A stretch of DNA of 64,000 nucleotides from Gammaproteobacteria bacterium (GTDB lineage: Bacteria > Pseudomonadota > Gammaproteobacteria > GCA-001735895), in contig JASJCI010000036.1 of NCBI GenBank assembly GCA_030066085.1, positions 62,001-126,000 on the forward strand, read 5' to 3'. Shown here piece after piece: positions 1 through 8,294 of this stretch. Numbering within the stretch: the first letter of the stretch is position 1; every line of letters starts with the position of its first letter. A program made the translations under genes and the position numbers. The notes under the pieces are model-generated. The model saw nothing but the letters and a program-made list of their open reading frames with translations, was not told the DNA's origin and did not search any database.

Positions 1-573
<573 letters not shown>

Positions 574-605
574 CGGCACAGCCTTCATCCCCGTGAAGTA
601 AAAGT

Positions 606-692
606 GTCATCCCCGCGCAAGCGGGGATCTCGCGAATATGGTAGTTTTCCCGAGGTCCCCGCTTGCGCGGCGGTCCGCCGAAGCGGGACGAC
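606..692. repeat. Dispersed hairpin repeat, GTCAT...GGGACGAC type
   Basis: Between the HisD-like gene and the aminotransferase there is a GTCATCCCCGC start, a CCCCGC/GCGGGG hairpin, a second inverted CCCCGC block and a GCGGGACGAC end. Related units occur at about 9.8-9.96, 17.2-17.3 and 49.6-49.7 kb. The unit lies entirely between genes and looks like a REP-like intergenic repeat, not a gene. Confidence 0.6.
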
Positions 693-703
693 GGGCAAAG
701 ATT

Positions 704-1906
704 ATGAGCAAGACGGTATTCGAAAAACCCTTCACCCAGCAGGAAGCGATTCCCGCCGCCGGTATCGAGCACGCGGTCGAGGTGCTGCGCTCGGGTCGCC
801 TGCACCGCTACAACACCCTGCCCGGCGAAACCTCCGAGGCCGCCCTGCTGGAACGCGAATACGCGCAGTGGCAGGGCGCGAAGTACTGTCTCGCCTGCGC
901 CTCCGGCGGCTACGCGTTGCACATCGCACTCAAGGCGGCAGGCCTCAAACCCGGTGACGCGGTACTCAGCAATGCGTTTACGCTGGCGCCGGTACCGGGT
1001 GCGATCGACAATGCCGGCGGGCGCGCGGTACTGGTCGAGATCGATGAAAACTACCGCGTCGACCTCGCCCACCTGGAAGCGCAGATGGCCGAATCGGGCG
1101 CGCGTTTTTTCCTGCTGTCGCACATGCGCGGCCACGTCGCCGACATGGACGCCATCGTGTCGCTGTGCGATCGTTTCGGCGTCACCCTGATCGAGGACTG
1201 CGCGCACACGATGGGCGCCGCCTGGAACGGCCGCCGCTCCGGCAACTTCGGCCGGGTCGCCTGCTTCAGCACGCAAACCTACAAGCATATGAACTCGGGC
1301 GAAGGCGGCCTGCTGACCACCGACGACGACCAGGTCATCGCGCGCGCGATCGTCTACTCCGGCTCCTACATGCTCTACGAACGTCATGGCACCCTGCCCG
1401 AGCCGTCCGCGTTCGCCGCGGTGCGGCTCGACACGCCCAACTACAGCGGCCGCATGGACAACCTGCGCGCCGCGATCCTGCGCGCGCAACTGCCCGCTCT
1501 CGAGGACAATTGTCACCGCTGGAACGAACGTTACGCCGCGCTCGCCGAACGTCTCGCGACCAATCCAGCAATTCAGCTGCCGCGGCGGCCGGCACAGGAG
1601 ACGATGGTCGGCAGCTCACTGCAGTTTCGCGTGCCCGGCCTCGATGAGCGGACCATCCCGGATTTCATCAGCGCCTGCGCCGCGCGCGGCGTCGAGCTGA
1701 AGTGGTTCGGCGGTGCCGAGCCGCACGGCTTTACCAGCCGCTACGACAGCTGGCACTACCTCGACAACGATCAACACCTGCCGCGCACGCTCGAGATCCT
1801 GGCGACGACTTTCGATCTGCGGATTCCGCTGACCTTCGACGTGGCGGACATGGCCGTGATCGGCGAAATCATCGACGACGAGGTAAACGCTGCCGCGGGC
1901 AACTGA
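704..1906 (+). CDS. DegT/DnrJ/EryC1/StrS-family PLP aminotransferase
   Basis: A 400-residue fold type I PLP enzyme. Asp165 in IEDCAH is placed to pair with the pyridine nitrogen, and Lys194 in QTYKHMNSGEGG is the expected Schiff-base lysine. CASGGYALHIAL near residue 67 is the phosphate-binding segment. Family members aminate keto-sugars or, less often, other carbonyl substrates with glutamate as donor. I start at ATG 704, because the upstream in-frame extension runs through the repeat. There are no sugar-nucleotide genes around it, so a sugar role is not supported. The preceding HisD-like dehydrogenase could supply an oxidised substrate, but that is inference. Confidence 0.9.
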   Translation: MSKTVFEKPFTQQEAIPAAGIEHAVEVLRSGRLHRYNTLPGETSEAALLEREYAQWQGAKYCLACASGGYALHIALKAAGLKPGDAVLSNAFTLAPVPGAIDNAGGRAVLVEIDENYRVDLAHLEAQMAESGARFFLLSHMRGHVADMDAIVSLCDRFGVTLIEDCAHTMGAAWNGRRSGNFGRVACFSTQTYKHMNSGEGGLLTTDDDQVIARAIVYSGSYMLYERHGTLPEPSAFAAVRLDTPNYSGRMDNLRAAILRAQLPALEDNCHRWNERYAALAERLATNPAIQLPRRPAQETMVGSSLQFRVPGLDERTIPDFISACAARGVELKWFGGAEPHGFTSRYDSWHYLDNDQHLPRTLEILATTFDLRIPLTFDVADMAVIGEIIDDEVNAAAGN

Positions 1907-1930
1907 ACCAGGCCTGCCCGCAGCGTCGGC

Positions 1931-2317
1931 TCAACGCTGCGCGCCCGGCGCGCCCTCCTGGTTCAGACCGAGCTCCTTTTGCCTCTTGCGGCTCAGGCCC
2001 AGCGACACGATTCGGTGCGACTCCCGCAGGTAATAGCGGAGTTCGTCATCGTCCGAATCCGGCGCGTCGTACTGCTGGATCCACTTCATTCCGCGTGCGG
2101 CGAGGTACGGCGCCGGCCTGTAACCGGGTTTGTCCGCGAGGTAATCATAGTTCAGCTGCGACGTCTTGAACGTGAACGCCGGCCGGTCAGCCTTGTCCCA
2201 GCCGCCGATAGCGAACACCTTGCCGCCGACTTTCCACACCTGCGCGCCGCCCCACTGAACGACGTGCGTGGTTGCGGGCAGCGCAGCACAGAAACGATTG
2301 AATTCGTCGTAAGTCAC
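1931..2317 (-). CDS. MmcQ/YjbR-like protein
   Basis: A small protein of about 128 residues. The pattern TYDEFNRFCAALPATTHVVQW, a WKVGGKVFAIGGW strand pair, FKTSQLNYDYLADKPGYRPAPY, and a C-terminal helix ending in SHRIVSLGLSRKRQKELGL match the YjbR/CyaY-like fold. Some members are annotated as DNA-binding; the biological role is unsettled. I chose the GTG at 2317 because the family normally begins right at the TYDEF segment; an upstream ATG at 2374 would overlap the preceding acetyltransferase gene by 20 bases. The two genes probably form one transcript. Confidence 0.8.
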   Translation of the reverse strand: MTYDEFNRFCAALPATTHVVQWGGAQVWKVGGKVFAIGGWDKADRPAFTFKTSQLNYDYLADKPGYRPAPYLAARGMKWIQQYDAPDSDDDELRYYLRESHRIVSLGLSRKRQKELGLNQEGAPGAQR

Positions 2318-2354
2318 GCCAGCTGTTGTGCGCAACGTCGGGCCGGCAGCGGTC

Positions 2355-2885
2355 TCACCACAGCGCCGGATCATTCAGCGGGTCGACACAGGTAATCCTG
2401 CCGCCCGCGACGCCGCTGTTGCGTGGCTTCAACTGCAGGGCCTGCCAGCCGAAATCGAACTGCAGCGGATAAGGCGGCGCGAAGCCCTCGGCGGCCTCGG
2501 CGCTGAAGCCGAAGCGCCCGTAGTAGGCGGGATCGCCGTAGACGAAGAGAACGTCGACGTCTCCCGTGCCGACCAGGCGCATGCCCTCGCGCACCAGCTG
2601 CGATCCGATACCCTTGCCCTGAAACGCCGGCAGGACGCCCAGCGGACCCAGCAGGAAAGCGCTGAACCGTGGATCACCGGTAAGTCCCACCGGGCTGAAG
2701 GCGACATGGCCAACCACCGCGCCGTCGCGTTCAGCCACCAGCGAAAGAGTCGGCGGCGAACCGTCATCGTCGAGCAATTCGAGCGCGAGGCGCGCGACGG
2801 TCTCGTTTTCGCTCGCATCGAAGGCCGCGCGATGCAGATCCTGGATTTGCGACCGATCCTGGCTGGTTGCCCTGCGAATAGTCAT
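2355..2885 (-). CDS. GNAT-family N-acetyltransferase (YhbS-like)
   Basis: A 176-residue single-domain GNAT protein. The acetyl-CoA pyrophosphate loop is QGKGIG at residues 89-94, preceded by the LGPLGVLPAFQ beta strand and followed by SQLVREGM. The YYGRFGF segment near residue 130 is typical of the YhbS-like subgroup. These enzymes move an acetyl group from acetyl-CoA to an amine; the acceptor is unknown here. The stop overlaps the possible early start of the downstream YjbR-like gene, suggesting co-transcription. Confidence 0.88.
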   Translation of the reverse strand: MTIRRATSQDRSQIQDLHRAAFDASENETVARLALELLDDDGSPPTLSLVAERDGAVVGHVAFSPVGLTGDPRFSAFLLGPLGVLPAFQGKGIGSQLVREGMRLVGTGDVDVLFVYGDPAYYGRFGFSAEAAEGFAPPYPLQFDFGWQALQLKPRNSGVAGGRITCVDPLNDPALW

Positions 2886-2905
2886 AGTTAACCTGGACCC
2901 TCCGC

Positions 2906-3175
2906 TCAGCCGTCCTGATCCCGCTTCAGCCGGGCTTTGCGTCTCATCAGGGAGACCATTTTGATCATCGACCAGAGCATGATCGCCGCGCCAACGGCGA
3001 TGGCGTAAAATGCGCCGTTGCGATTCTCCTGCGACCCGCCCGAAACATCGCCGCCGGCCGCGTAAACGAAATACAGGCCGATACCGACGAGCAAGGCGCC
3101 CAGCGAATCCAGTACGACGACGACCAGCAGCGCTCGCTGCACCTGGCCCAGTTCCGCTTCTTTATCGGTTTGCAA
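2906..3175 (-). CDS. Small two-helix membrane protein, unknown function
   Basis: I place the start at TTG 3175, giving 89 residues (initiator Met, then QTDKEAELGQVQR), because GGGAGG lies five bases upstream. A longer reading from 3253 adds an unconvincing Arg/Gly-rich N-terminus. Two hydrophobic segments are clear: ALLVVVVLDSLGALLVGIGL and AFYAIAVGAAIMLWSMIKMV. A positively charged RRKARLKRD tail follows, putting the C-terminus in the cytoplasm. No family recognised. It starts about 75 bases downstream (on the minus strand) of the lipoprotein-like gene's stop. Confidence 0.6.
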   Translation of the reverse strand: MQTDKEAELGQVQRALLVVVVLDSLGALLVGIGLYFVYAAGGDVSGGSQENRNGAFYAIAVGAAIMLWSMIKMVSLMRRKARLKRDQDG

Positions 3176-3249
3176 ATCGCCTCCCGCAACCCGTGGTTGC
3201 TCGTCGAATAAGGGCCGCCCGTGACCGCCTGCCGACGGCGGTCGAAATC

Positions 3250-3462
3250 TCACTGCGTTTCGGCGGCTTCATCGAGCGCTTCCCGGTAGGAATCGTAGGA
3301 TTCATTGTAAGCCGCCAGGCACTCCTCGTCCTGCGGCGGAGGCAACAGCTCACATTCCTGTTGACGGTTGTTTTGAATCGCTTCGTAAAGCTGCTGGTTG
3401 CTGCAACCATGAGCCAGGCCCGCCAGCAAAACGAGCATCAAACACGACCCAGTTTTTATCAC
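3250..3462 (-). CDS. Small putative lipoprotein
   Basis: Starting from GTG 3462, preceded by AGGGAA, the 70-residue product has a short basic N-terminus, a hydrophobic core (LMLVLLAGLA) and a cysteine in AHGC that could be a lipobox Cys, although His at -2 is unusual. The mature part is acidic and Gln-rich with two further cysteines (ECELLPPPQDEEC), which could form a disulphide in the periplasm. An upstream ATG at 3498 gives a poorer signal sequence. Function unknown. Confidence 0.6.
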   Translation of the reverse strand: MIKTGSCLMLVLLAGLAHGCSNQQLYEAIQNNRQQECELLPPPQDEECLAAYNESYDSYREALDEAAETQ

Positions 3463-3608
3463 TTCCCTGTATCCCGCATTCAGATAATATCCAGCCACTC
3501 AGTTCGCAGCGCCTTTGTGGCCCGCAGGCCAGCGCCAGAATCCTGCCAGTTTGGCCGCGACGCGACAAGCCGCGAAAATCGGGGTACGTCCCCGTTTATC
3601 CTGGAATT

Positions 3609-3947
3609 TCACTGGTCACTCGAACCGGGTTCGATCAGTTTGCCGTCGAACTCGACGTGCCTGATGGAACAGCTCTCGATGATTTCAGCGTATCCTTCTG
3701 GCAGGAAAGATTCTTGCCAGGTGTCGCCGAAGCGAAGCTTTATCGATTCCAGGTCTTGCCAGACCGAGATGAAAACGAGTTCGTTTTCATCGGCAGACAG
3801 GTTCGAGCCAAAAAAATAGCCGAGGTTGCCGGGCTTGCCGTCGACGACGGCAACAGAGGTGTCCGAGAGTTTCTGCTTCAACAGCCCGGCGCATCCCGCC
3901 CTGGCCCGCACCTCGAATATCCGCAGTATGGCCTTGTTCAGTTCCAT
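3609..3947 (-). CDS. ABM-like (dimeric alpha-beta barrel) small protein
   Basis: A 112-residue soluble protein. The pattern is a first strand (AILRIFEVRARAGC), a helix, a central strand (PGNLGYFFGSNL), ELVFISVWQDLESIKLRFG, and a final strand (IRHVEFDGKLI). This order resembles antibiotic-biosynthesis-monooxygenase-type ferredoxin-like domains, where VFISVWxDxxxI is a common strand-helix junction. No catalytic residues are diagnostic. The preceding secreted-protein gene ends 30 bases upstream, so the pair may be co-transcribed. Family assignment is moderate; function unknown. Confidence 0.6.
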   Translation of the reverse strand: MELNKAILRIFEVRARAGCAGLLKQKLSDTSVAVVDGKPGNLGYFFGSNLSADENELVFISVWQDLESIKLRFGDTWQESFLPEGYAEIIESCSIRHVEFDGKLIEPGSSDQ

Positions 3948-3977
3948 CGTATTTGCACCTGTATCGGATCGCGAGCC

Positions 3978-4514
3978 TCACAACTCCTCGATTTTCGATT
4001 CACCGAAGCCATTGAACCAGGGTGAAACGTCAGCCTCGGATGTCGATATTTTCGACACGTGCACTTCGACACAGTAACCTGCTTTCGATGCCGACAGAAC
4101 GTGAGCGTTCAACAACACGAACTCTCCCTGCGGATAACCGTAAATGAGCAGAAACGTGTTTTCATCCGCGCGCCCCCTGAACACCTGTTGCGGCTGCACC
4201 TCGTAGCGCGCCAGGATGGAAGTCGCGGAAGCGCTGGCGCAATCGATCGGCGTCATGCCGGGTTCGGCCGTGGGGGTAATGATCAATACGTTGATGTCCT
4301 GGTTATTACCCATCATTCGCAGGTGCGGCTTCTCCCCGTTCAACGGATGCCGCAACATTTCGATCCGGGGCAAATTGGGCAGCGTGATGCGGATAGCGGG
4401 TTGCGACAGTTCGAATCGATACATGGTCGAGCCCGAAGCCGGGGAGGTTTGCTTCTCCTCGCTGGCACTGGCCGACACCGCGACGATTAGTATCAAAAAG
4501 AGGTATTTACGCAT
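3978..4514 (-). CDS. Secreted hypothetical protein
   Basis: A 178-residue protein with a clear signal peptide: MRKYLFLILIVAVSASA, likely cleaved after ASA near residue 17. The mature chain is beta-rich (YRFELSQPAIRITLPN, INVLIITPTAE, TFLLIYGYPQGEFVLLNAHVL) with Cys residues near positions 102 and 147 that could pair. The FLLIYGYPQGEFVLLNAHV stretch looks like an enzyme-like or binding core, but I do not recognise the family. It probably shares a transcript with the downstream ABM-like gene. Confidence 0.6.
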   Translation of the reverse strand: MRKYLFLILIVAVSASASEEKQTSPASGSTMYRFELSQPAIRITLPNLPRIEMLRHPLNGEKPHLRMMGNNQDINVLIITPTAEPGMTPIDCASASATSILARYEVQPQQVFRGRADENTFLLIYGYPQGEFVLLNAHVLSASKAGYCVEVHVSKISTSEADVSPWFNGFGESKIEEL

Positions 4515-4568
4515 CGAGTTATCCTGGTTGAGGCTGGTGCGGAGGGACAGGTAACCCGCACCCTTCCG

Positions 4569-4764
4569 TCATGCCGATTGTTGCCACAGCTGCTGCATCT
4601 GCCCCAAAGCTTCATTCATGTGCGGCAGGTTTTTGCATCCTCGGCTGCGCCTGCTGCCTGGCATCGGCGGTCTTTTTGTCGAGATCGACTAGCTGCAGGT
4701 TGGGGCCGGCATGGTTAAAAATGAATTCGCAAATCTGCCGGGTGTTCAGCCCGCCAGCCGCATG
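4569..4764 (-). pseudogene. Possible frameshifted remnant of a small gene
   Basis: No intact gene was found between 4515 and 4799. On the minus strand, 50 codons stay open (4764 to 4612) and read like protein, with NTRQICEFIFNHAG and NLQLVDLDKKTADARQQ, but lack a normal start codon. The stop overlaps an ATG in another frame that continues as MNEALGQMQQLWQQSA to 4569. Together they could be a decayed gene with one frameshift. Weak support. Confidence 0.2.
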
Positions 4765-4799
4765 TTAACACCGACCGGCCGCCAGGTTCGTGCCATATT

Positions 4800-5702
4800 T
4801 CAGCCCTCGGCAACCAGCCAGTCGCGCAGGGTAACGGCATCCCGGCCGAGAAAACGACCCGGGGCCGATTCGATCAGGTAACCATAGCCTTCGAGGCGGC
4901 GATCGAACGGTGCTACCAGCGCCCCGGTCCGCAGTTCGTGTTCCATCATCGCATCGGCCAGTGTCCATCCCTGGCCGTCGATCGCGGCCTGGGTGCGCAC
5001 GTTGGCGTCATCGATCACGCGCCGCGGGTTGGCAAGCGATTCGGACTGCTCGCCGTACCAGGTTTGCCACAGGTCGAGTGCACGATCCTCGCACAGCAAC
5101 GGGGTCGAACCGAGCGGGCCCTGTACAAGCTCGCGCGGGTCGAGACGCGTGCGCGCCCCGGGCAGCCCGTGGCGCTCGAGCAGCCGCGGGCTGCAAACCG
5201 GAAACAGCGGCATCGGCATTTCCCGCAGCAGGCCGCGTCGGGGCCCTTCGCCGATGCAATCCCAGCGGATCGCAAAATCGACATCGTGCATGCGAAATTC
5301 GCGCGAATTCACGCTGTGCTGCAGGGTAACGGAGATATCCGGGTGGCGTTCGCTGAAACGGGCGATACGCGGTGACAGCCAGCGCAGCGCAACATAGGTA
5401 GTGGCACCAACGGTCACGTCGTGAGCGGCACTCGCCGGCTTGATCCGCGCCAGCGTATCGCCGAGCTCGTCGAACAGCCGCCGGGTCTGCAGGTACAGCT
5501 GCTGACCGGCATCGGTCAGGTATACCTGGCGGATAGAGCGTCGGAACAGCGCACAGTCGAGGTCTTGCTCGAGCTTGCGCACCTGGTAACTGACGGCACC
5601 TTTCGACAGGCAAAGCTCCTCCGCCGCCTTGCTGAATGACAGCAGGCGCGCCGCGGCCTCGAAGACCTTGAGCGCATCCAGCGAAGGCAGTGCATGTTTC
5701 AT
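4800..5702 (-). CDS. LysR-family transcriptional regulator (GcvA-like)
   Basis: A 300-residue LysR protein with an N-terminal winged HTH (LPSLDALKVFEAAARLLSFS, then AAEELCLSKGAVSYQVRKLE) and a periplasmic-binding-like effector domain (TVGATTYVALRWLSPRI). LPSLxALxxFEAAAR and the KGAVSYQ recognition helix are characteristic of the GcvA subgroup, whose best-known member controls the glycine cleavage system. It is divergent from the flavoprotein/MttB operon starting at 5868, and the shared 165-base intergenic region holds a perfect 23-bp palindrome. Most likely it activates or represses that operon; its ligand is unknown. Confidence 0.92.
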   Translation of the reverse strand: MKHALPSLDALKVFEAAARLLSFSKAAEELCLSKGAVSYQVRKLEQDLDCALFRRSIRQVYLTDAGQQLYLQTRRLFDELGDTLARIKPASAAHDVTVGATTYVALRWLSPRIARFSERHPDISVTLQHSVNSREFRMHDVDFAIRWDCIGEGPRRGLLREMPMPLFPVCSPRLLERHGLPGARTRLDPRELVQGPLGSTPLLCEDRALDLWQTWYGEQSESLANPRRVIDDANVRTQAAIDGQGWTLADAMMEHELRTGALVAPFDRRLEGYGYLIESAPGRFLGRDAVTLRDWLVAEG

Positions 5703-5764
5703 GGATTAATCAAACCTTTCGATTATTCAGCCGAATGCCGGAAAAGCCCGCCGGTATTGGTCCT

Positions 5765-5787
5765 ATAGTTTAAATGATTTAAACTAT
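5765..5787. promoter_or_regulatory. Perfect 23-bp palindrome, candidate LysR operator
   Basis: Between the divergent LysR gene and the flavoprotein operon lies an 11-bp arm ATAGTTTAAAT, one central G, and the exact reverse complement of the arm. It contains an AT-rich T-N11-A type core, typical of LysR-family sites, and stands out from the GC-rich surroundings. Its location fits an operator or activation site for the operon starting at 5868. Regulator identity is inferred from position only. Confidence 0.55.
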
Positions 5788-5867
5788 CTTGAACAAATTA
5801 GTCTTGCCGGCACGGGCTTTTGAGCTGATATTAGGCTCTATAACAGCGGAAGGAGGCTCGACCCGGC

Positions 5868-8294
5868 ATGGCAGAAGATATCCAGTCGCAGGCGCGCGCG
5901 GTCGTTATCGGCGGTGGAATCGCCGGTTGCTCGACGCTTTACCATCTTACCCGCGAGGGCTGGACCGACGTTGCGCTGGTCGAACGCGACGAGCTGACCT
6001 CCGGCTCGACCTGGCATGCGGCCGCGCAGGTCACGCAGTTTGGCGCCAACCAGACCATGGTGGCGCTCAAGCGTCACAGCATCGATCTCTATCGCGAACT
6101 CGCGGCCGATACGGAAAACCCCATTTCCTACCATATCACCGGCGGTATGCGCCTCGCGCACAAGCCCGAACACGTCGACATTTACAAACACTACGTCGGC
6201 ATGGCGGCCGGCATGGGCGTCGACATGGAGTTCATCGACGCGGCCGAGGCCGGCCGCCGCCATCCATTACTCAAGACCGACGGTCTGCTGGGTGCCTGGT
6301 GGGACCCGCTCGACGGTGACATCGATCCGGCCGGCATTACCTTCGCACTCGCGCGCAAGGCGCGCGAGGCCGGCGCAAGCGTGCATCGCTTCAACCCGGT
6401 CGAGGCGATAACGCGCAAGCCCAACGGCGAATTTATCGTGCACACCCGCAAGGGCGACATCACCTGCGAAATCGTGGTCAACGCCACCGGCTATCGCGTC
6501 AACGAGGTCGGCGCGATGCTCGGCGTACGTCACCCGGTCACATCGATGGAGCACATGTATTTCCTGACCGACACCATGCCGGAACTGGCAGCGCTGGATT
6601 TCCGCGTACCGATCATCCGCGACCCCGGTGACGACTTCTACAGTCGCCAGGAAAAACTCGGCCTGCTGGTCGGCGTTTACGAACAGGGCTGCAAAACTTT
6701 CGGTATGGACGGCATCGATCCCGACTTTACCCAGGCGCTGTGCCCGTCCGACCTCGACCGCTGCCTCGACAACATGGAGCGCATTTTCGAGCGCATGCCG
6801 GCGCTGATGGATGCGGGTATCCACACCGTGATCAACGGCCCGATTACCTACACTATCGACGGCGCGCCGCTGATCGGACCGATCCCGGGGATCGAAAACG
6901 CCTACTGCGCGATCGGCCTGCGTGCCGGCATCGGCGAGTCCGGCGGTCACGGCAAGGTGCTGGCCGAAATTATCGTTCACGGTGAATCGGAATGGGATGC
7001 CTGGTTTCTCGATCCACGGCGTTTCACCGAGTACGCCAATACCGAGGTCACCTGCCTCAAGGCGATCGAGGACTACCAGAACGAGTTCCACTACCACCTG
7101 CCGCACGAACATCGCCCGGCCGCACGCCTCGCGCGCACCACGCCGCTGTACCCGGTACTGGATAACCTGGACGCAGTGTGGGGCGTGGTCAACGGCTGGG
7201 AGCGCGCGCTGTGTTTCAAGCCCGAGACCGACTTCGTCGACGAGCACAGCTACCGATTCACGCCGACCCTGGACGTGGTGGCGCGCGAGGTGCAACACCT
7301 GCAGCAGCACGTCGGCATCATGGAAGTATCGGGTTTCAACCGCTACCAAATCGCCGGCGAAGGCGTCGAGGCGTTTCTCGACCGCATGATCTGCGGCCGC
7401 CTGCCGAGCGAGGTCGGCAAGCTGAGCCTGGCCTACCTGCTGACCGAGAAAGGCAACATACTGTCCGAGGCAACCCTGGTGAAACTCGGAGCCGATCGTT
7501 ACTGGTGGGGCTCGGCGGCCGCCGCCGAGTGGCACGACCGTGACTGGCTGAACCGGCACAAGCCCGACACGGTACAACTTACCGAGATGGCGGGCTCGCA
7601 CACGATCCTGGTGGTAGCGGGACCGAAGTCACGCGCCCTGCTGCAGTCGGTCTCGCCGCGCTGCGACTGGTCCGCGGCGGGCCTGCCGTGGTTGCGTGCA
7701 CGGCCGATGTTCATCGGTCACGCCGAGGTTATCGCGATGGCGGTCAGCTTCAGTGGCGAACTCGCGTACGAACTGCACGTACCGAACGAGCAGCTTTACC
7801 TGGTGTGGCAGATCCTGCACGAGGCCGGCGCCGGCTTCGACCTCGGGCACTTCGGACTCTATGCCACCGAGTCGATGCGGCTGGAAAAAGGTTACCTCCA
7901 CTGGAAGGCCGACCTGATCTACGAACATAACCCGTTCGAGGCCGGGCTGGATCGATTCGTCAAGCTCGACAAGGACAGTTTCATCGGCAAGCAGGCATTG
8001 CTCGAACAGGTCGAGCGCGGCCCGCGCAAACAACTGGTGTCGCTGACCGTCGATTGCGACATCGCCCCGGCCCACGGCGGTGACGGCGTATTCGCCGACG
8101 GCAAGCAGGTGGGTTCGGTTACGTCGGGGGGCTATGGTCACCGCGTTCGGCAAAACATCGCCTACGCTTACATCGAGCCGGCCTGCGCGGAGATCGGCAC
8201 CGGCCTCGAGATCGGTATCCTCGGCGAGCGTTACCCGGCGCGCGTGGCGCAGCCGATTCGTTACGATCCTGAGAACCGGCTGGTGCGCGCATGA
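5868..8294 (+). CDS. FAD-dependent dimethylglycine/sarcosine dehydrogenase-like protein with GcvT domain
   Basis: An 808-residue protein. Residues 10-35 form the FAD Rossmann motif (VVIGGGIAGCSTLYHL). His50 in GSTWHA is the position of covalent flavin attachment in dimethylglycine dehydrogenase relatives. A DAO-type oxidoreductase domain runs to about 390, followed by a GcvT/folate-binding domain (about 430-800; YATESMRLEKGYLHWKADL). Such enzymes oxidatively demethylate N-methyl amino acids, and the GcvT part passes the one-carbon unit to tetrahydrofolate. GGAAGGAGG lies 11 bases before the ATG. The gene overlaps the next (MttB-like) by four bases, so they are translationally coupled. Substrate unknown; DMG, sarcosine or a betaine-derived amine are candidates. 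Confidence 0.9.
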   Translation: MAEDIQSQARAVVIGGGIAGCSTLYHLTREGWTDVALVERDELTSGSTWHAAAQVTQFGANQTMVALKRHSIDLYRELAADTENPISYHITGGMRLAHKPEHVDIYKHYVGMAAGMGVDMEFIDAAEAGRRHPLLKTDGLLGAWWDPLDGDIDPAGITFALARKAREAGASVHRFNPVEAITRKPNGEFIVHTRKGDITCEIVVNATGYRVNEVGAMLGVRHPVTSMEHMYFLTDTMPELAALDFRVPIIRDPGDDFYSRQEKLGLLVGVYEQGCKTFGMDGIDPDFTQALCPSDLDRCLDNMERIFERMPALMDAGIHTVINGPITYTIDGAPLIGPIPGIENAYCAIGLRAGIGESGGHGKVLAEIIVHGESEWDAWFLDPRRFTEYANTEVTCLKAIEDYQNEFHYHLPHEHRPAARLARTTPLYPVLDNLDAVWGVVNGWERALCFKPETDFVDEHSYRFTPTLDVVAREVQHLQQHVGIMEVSGFNRYQIAGEGVEAFLDRMICGRLPSEVGKLSLAYLLTEKGNILSEATLVKLGADRYWWGSAAAAEWHDRDWLNRHKPDTVQLTEMAGSHTILVVAGPKSRALLQSVSPRCDWSAAGLPWLRARPMFIGHAEVIAMAVSFSGELAYELHVPNEQLYLVWQILHEAGAGFDLGHFGLYATESMRLEKGYLHWKADLIYEHNPFEAGLDRFVKLDKDSFIGKQALLEQVERGPRKQLVSLTVDCDIAPAHGGDGVFADGKQVGSVTSGGYGHRVRQNIAYAYIEPACAEIGTGLEIGILGERYPARVAQPIRYDPENRLVRA

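Noticed and set aside
4571-4768. A 65-codon plus-strand frame downstream of the secreted hypothetical gene
   Set aside because: Cys/Ala/Ser-rich translation, no ribosome site; the minus-strand reading looks more protein-like.
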